A DNA stretch of 64,000 nucleotides from DASUPK01 sp963815665 (GTDB taxonomy: Bacteria; Actinomycetota; Thermoleophilia; Solirubrobacterales; 70-9). The notes beneath the pieces were generated by a model. That model saw only the letters and a list, made by a program, of their open reading frames with translations, was not told the DNA's origin and ran no database searches. The stretch lies in assembly GCA_963815665.1 (NCBI GenBank), contig CAWFHN010000011.1, positions 186,001 to 250,000 of the forward strand. The letters run 5' to 3'. Positions 61,241-64,000 of this stretch are shown piece by piece; positions within the stretch are counted from its first letter, which is position 1; each line of letters begins with the position of its first letter. The position numbers and the translations under genes were made by a program.

Positions 61241-61849
61241 ATGGCAACTGTGATGTCGCGCAAAGAGGCCCAGGAACAGACCCGTGAGCGGGTGGTCGCC
61301 GCCGCGGCGAAGGTGTTCGCCCGCCGTGGCTATCACCGGGCGACGGTCGACGAGATCGCCTCCGAGGCCGGCTTCACGATCGGTGCGCTCTACTCGAACT
61401 TCGCCGGCAAGGAGGAGCTGTTCCTCGCCATCGCCGACCGGCAGGTCGAGGAGCGGGTCGCCGAGGTCGGCGCGATCGCCGATGCCGCCGAGGGCGATGC
61501 ACCCGGCGAGAACGCCGCGGAGCAGCTCCGCACCTTCCTCGAGCGCGACCCCGAGTGGCCGCTGCTCTTCTACGAGTTCTGGTCGCTCAGCGTCCGCAAC
61601 CCGGAGCTGCAGGGTGAGCTGGCGAAGCGGCGCGACGCGATTCGCGACGCTCTCGCCGAGACCCTCGAGCGAGTCGCCAAACGGCACGGCTTCAAGCTCC
61701 GCTTCCCGGCACCGGTGCTGGCGACGGCGATCGCCGCCTCGCTCAACGGGCTCGCCTTCGAGCGAGCGGCCGACCCCGATGCTCTCCCCGACGAGGTCTT
61801 CGCCGAGTTCGTCACCGCCGTGCTGGGCTGCGCGATCGCCGCGCCCTGA
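61241..61849 (+). CDS. TetR/AcrR-family transcriptional repressor
   Basis: 202 residues if started at ATG 61241; ATG 61226 lies inside the operator and ATG 61253 (MSRKEAQEQ) is also possible. The helix-turn-helix is RVVAAAAKVFARRGYHRATV then DEIASEAGFTIGALYSNFAG and KEELFLAIADRQ. The C-terminal ligand domain has EWPLLFYEFWSLSVRNPELQ and LATAIAASLNGLAFERA. It is expected to repress the divergent SnoaL-methyltransferase gene and itself until an unknown ligand binds. Confidence 0.92.
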   Translation: MATVMSRKEAQEQTRERVVAAAAKVFARRGYHRATVDEIASEAGFTIGALYSNFAGKEELFLAIADRQVEERVAEVGAIADAAEGDAPGENAAEQLRTFLERDPEWPLLFYEFWSLSVRNPELQGELAKRRDAIRDALAETLERVAKRHGFKLRFPAPVLATAIAASLNGLAFERAADPDALPDEVFAEFVTAVLGCAIAAP

Positions 61850-62668
61850 CTAAGGCTGGACCGTCACCCGCAGGAAGGTCGCTGGGATCGAGGTCCCGTC
61901 GTCGCTCGTGTTCTGCTCGTTGAACAGGGCCTCCAGCTCCGCCTGGAGGTCGTCCTCACGACCGTCGGCGGCCGCTGCCTCGAACGCGTTCATCGTCGGG
62001 CCGTAGTAGGTCCTGAACGCCGCCACCAGCTCCGAAGGCGAACCGGCGTAGTTGAAGGTGTAGGTGTCTCTCTCGAAGGAGATCTGCTCCTTAGAGACTC
62101 CCGCGGCAGTGAACCGCTCGACCACCTCGTCCTCGACGCCCCAGGTCATCGGGCTGATGAACCCGTCCGGCGGCGGGGGCGAATACGAGGAGCTGACCTT
62201 CAGGATCTGGGCGACCAGTGTGGGGTCATTGGGGATCCAATTTCCCATCACGATCCGGCATCCCGGCTTGGTCACCCGGACCATCTCCTTGGCCACGCCG
62301 AATGGATTGGGAGCGAACATCGCCCCGAAGATGCTGATCACGAGGTCGAAGCTCTCGTCATCGAGCAGGCTGAGGTCCGTCGCATCGCCCTCCTCGAACC
62401 GCAGGTTGGCCAAGCCGAGCTCCTCGGCTCGCTCGTTGCCGGCCGCGACCAGGTAGGCGGCGATGTCGACGCCGAGCACGTCCGCACCCAGCTGAGCCGC
62501 CGGAACAGCGGTGGTGCCGTCGCCGCATCCGAGATCGAGCATTCGCATCCCCTCGGTGATCCCCAGCTTGCCCACGAGCGCCTCACCGCTGTCGCGCATG
62601 GTCGCCGCGATCTGCGTGAAGTCGCCCTTCTCCCACAGTGCTTTGTTCGGATTGGTCGTGGCAGTCAT
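61850..62668 (-). CDS. Class I SAM-dependent methyltransferase (UbiE-like)
   Basis: 272 residues, with AAGGAGAG eight bases upstream of the ATG. Motif I is MRMLDLGCGDGTTAVPAAQL, followed by LGVDIAAYLVAAGNERAEEL, FEEGDATDLSLLDDESFDLV and RVTKPGCRIVMGNWIPNDP. The C-terminal part (ISPMTWGVEDEVVERFTAAG; RTYYGPTMNAFEAAAADGRE) is family-specific. It could methylate a small molecule; no substrate is evident. The stop is adjacent to the convergent TetR stop. Confidence 0.9.
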   Translation of the reverse strand: MTATTNPNKALWEKGDFTQIAATMRDSGEALVGKLGITEGMRMLDLGCGDGTTAVPAAQLGADVLGVDIAAYLVAAGNERAEELGLANLRFEEGDATDLSLLDDESFDLVISIFGAMFAPNPFGVAKEMVRVTKPGCRIVMGNWIPNDPTLVAQILKVSSSYSPPPPDGFISPMTWGVEDEVVERFTAAGVSKEQISFERDTYTFNYAGSPSELVAAFRTYYGPTMNAFEAAAADGREDDLQAELEALFNEQNTSDDGTSIPATFLRVTVQP

Positions 62669-62682
62669 CGTCTCTCCTTGCG

Positions 62683-63624
62683 TTAGTGGCTACTTGCCTT
62701 TGCTGGCGTTCGTGATCCGCCAACCGAGGCTCTTCCAGGAAGCATTCGGTGCGCCAACCCGGCGTTGATCGCGTATGCCGCCCGGGATCCGGCGGCGGCG
62801 GCGAGCACCACGGCGGCCTTGCCCACGGTCGCGTCGCCTGCGGCGAAAACCCCCGGGAGGCTGGTGCGGCCGTCGTCGTCGATGACCACCATGCCGCCCT
62901 CGTCGAGCTCGCAGCCCAGCTCGGCCGGCAGGGGGCTTGACGTGAAGCCGGGCGCGTAGAACAGGCCGGCGCGGTCGTCGCTCGACCCGTCGACGAAGCG
63001 GATTCTTGCCAGCCTGCCGTCCTCGGCCTCGAGCCGGGCCACCGGATCGTCGCGGATCACTACGCCGGCCGCCTCCAACCTGGTCTGCTCGTCAGGCTCG
63101 AGCTCCGCGTCGCCGTTCGTGATCAGGACGACGTCGTCGCTGAGCGAGGTCAGCAGCAGCGCGAGGCCGGCGGCGTCGGCGCCATAAGCGGCCAGAGGCC
63201 GGTCCCGCACCTCCCAGCCGTGGCAGTACGGGCAGTGGAACACCCCTCGTGCCCAGACCTGCGCTGCGCCTTCGATCGGCGGCAGCTCATAGCGAACCCC
63301 GGGGCAGAGCAGCAGGACGCCGGCACTGTCCTCTTCCTCATCGGCGAGAACGCTGAAGCCGACTGGCGTCTTGCGAACTGCTTCGGCAGCAGCCATTCGC
63401 ACCGTCACGCTTTCATAGGGCCGAAGCTGTTCCCTCGCAGTCCGGCGGAGCTCGAGCGGAGGAGTGCCGTCGTGGCCGAACAGGCCGTGCACCGCCTCGT
63501 TCGGGGCATGCGCGGGGTCGTCCGCATCGAGCAACAGCACGCGCCGCCGCATTCGACCCAGGATCAGGGCGGCGGCGAGCCCGGCCGGGCCGCCGCCGAC
63601 TATCGCTACGTCAAACCGGCTCAT
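62683..63624 (-). CDS. Thioredoxin-reductase-like FAD/NAD(P) oxidoreductase
   Basis: 313 residues from ATG 63624. The FAD motif is FDVAIVGGGPAGLAAALILG, the redox-active pair is in FHCPYCHGWEV near residue 135, and the C-terminal FAD motif is SLPGVFAAGDATVGKAAVVL. This is the pattern of thioredoxin reductases and related TrxR-like proteins with CxxC. The NADPH domain glycine motif is weak (AAYGADAAGLALLL), so the donor is uncertain. It overlaps the end of the arsM-like gene by 4 bases, suggesting a role in reducing that enzyme or its products. Confidence 0.88.
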   Translation of the reverse strand: MSRFDVAIVGGGPAGLAAALILGRMRRRVLLLDADDPAHAPNEAVHGLFGHDGTPPLELRRTAREQLRPYESVTVRMAAAEAVRKTPVGFSVLADEEEDSAGVLLLCPGVRYELPPIEGAAQVWARGVFHCPYCHGWEVRDRPLAAYGADAAGLALLLTSLSDDVVLITNGDAELEPDEQTRLEAAGVVIRDDPVARLEAEDGRLARIRFVDGSSDDRAGLFYAPGFTSSPLPAELGCELDEGGMVVIDDDGRTSLPGVFAAGDATVGKAAVVLAAAAGSRAAYAINAGLAHRMLPGRASVGGSRTPAKASSH

Positions 63625-64000
63625 TGGGGCTTGATGGCCAGGAGAGAGATGCTCTTGACCCCGTATTTGTCGCTGGCGTTCCGTGCCCGATCGGAGATGA
63701 ACTCGTAGGGGTTGTCGCGGATCTGCTTGATCCGCAGCCCCGAGCCCTCGATCGCCTTGCGGTAGGCGTCCACCTGCGCGGCGCCGCCGATGCATGAGGC
63801 CCAGAGATCGGCGTCGCAGACGATGGACTCCTTCATCTGCTGCTCGCTGACGATGTCGGCGATCGCGAGTCGGCCTCCAGGCCGCAGGACCCGGTGTGCC
63901 TCGGCGAAGACGGCTCCCTTGTCGGGCGCGAGGTTGATCACGCCGTTCGAGATCACGCAGTCGAAGCTCTCCGACTCGGCGGGCAGGTCCTCAATGCGTC
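63621..64000 (-). CDS. arsM: Arsenite methyltransferase (ArsM)-like, 3' part only
   Basis: The frame is open to the end of the window; about 126 C-terminal residues are visible. IEDLPAESESFDCVISNGVI, VINLAPDKGAVFAEAHRVLR, RPGGRLAIADIVSEQQMKES and DLWASCIGGAAQVDAYRKAI match ArsM proteins closely, including conserved Cys residues in FDCVISNG and ASCIGGA that bind As(III). The enzyme methylates arsenite using SAM. It is coupled to the thioredoxin-reductase-like gene. The N-terminal SAM-binding half lies outside the window. Confidence 0.85.
   Translation of the reverse strand, partial: RIEDLPAESESFDCVISNGVINLAPDKGAVFAEAHRVLRPGGRLAIADIVSEQQMKESIVCDADLWASCIGGAAQVDAYRKAIEGSGLRIKQIRDNPYEFISDRARNASDKYGVKSISLLAIKPQ

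Overview
This window is high-GC DNA with GTG/TTG starts, very tight ATGA/GTGA gene overlaps and actinobacterial gene families. A secreted beta-helix protein at 7.4-9.4 kb ends in a basic Ig-like tail (..LRPGRYRLRAVA..) that I associate with Thermoleophilia/Solirubrobacterales. My best guess is a member of that class, or a close actinobacterial relative. No rRNA, tRNA, CRISPR array, transposase or phage gene was seen.

Layout. 0-4 kb: the end of a group 3b-like NAD(P)-linked [NiFe] hydrogenase operon (flavin/FeS gamma subunit, small subunit, large subunit, maturation protease, a SnoaL/NTF2-like protein, hypA). 4-6.7 kb: a GNAT + ADP-forming acyl-CoA synthetase fusion, i.e. a Pat-type lysine acetyltransferase. 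6.7-9.5 kb: hypB, a secreted beta-helix gene, and a decayed second copy of the hypB 3' end. 9.5-16.1 kb: accessory genes (DUF2294, MMPL and MFS exporters, a GerW-like protein, a secreted protein, a YccF remnant, a DUF2268-like lipoprotein). 16.1-22.2 kb: hypF-hypC-SIS-HupF/SIS-hypD-hypE on the minus strand. Every gene there except hypD carries single-base frameshifts. 22.2-29 kb: a two-component system (kinase frameshifted) divergent from three small exported proteins, ApbE, a ferric-reductase-like membrane protein, a ferredoxin reductase and a ferredoxin. This looks like an extracytoplasmic flavin/electron-transfer module without a standard FMN-binding protein.

29-41 kb: a 2-oxoacid:ferredoxin oxidoreductase operon (gamma, alpha, beta, GltD-like NAD(P)H:ferredoxin subunit), a wax ester/diacylglycerol acyltransferase, PEP synthase, an SQR/NDH-2-like flavoprotein, a ZIP transporter and a TreT-like trehalose synthase. 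41-50.4 kb: Lon protease, an HxlR regulator, a cytoplasmic sulfite-oxidase-like enzyme with a flavin reductase, and a molybdenum cofactor block (moeA, moaD-moaE fusion, moaC, moaB, a MOT1-like transporter, moaA). 50.4-59.6 kb: a compact cluster with a GT2, a small membrane protein, a five-TM cytochrome b/Moco fusion, a YncE-like propeller lipoprotein, a second two-component system, an epimerase, a polytopic membrane glycosyltransferase candidate, a methyltransferase and a DUF2064 protein. 59.6-64 kb: a partly duplicated methyltransferase, a SnoaL-methyltransferase fusion controlled by a divergent TetR gene, another methyltransferase, a thioredoxin-reductase-like flavoprotein and the 3' part of an arsM-like arsenite methyltransferase.

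Together the genes suggest a soil-type actinobacterium that uses NAD(P)H-linked hydrogenase and ferredoxin chemistry, channels pyruvate towards PEP or storage lipid, and depends on nickel, FeS, flavin and molybdenum cofactors. The indel pattern in the hyp region means it is unclear whether the hydrogenase can be matured, or whether the local sequence is simply inaccurate.
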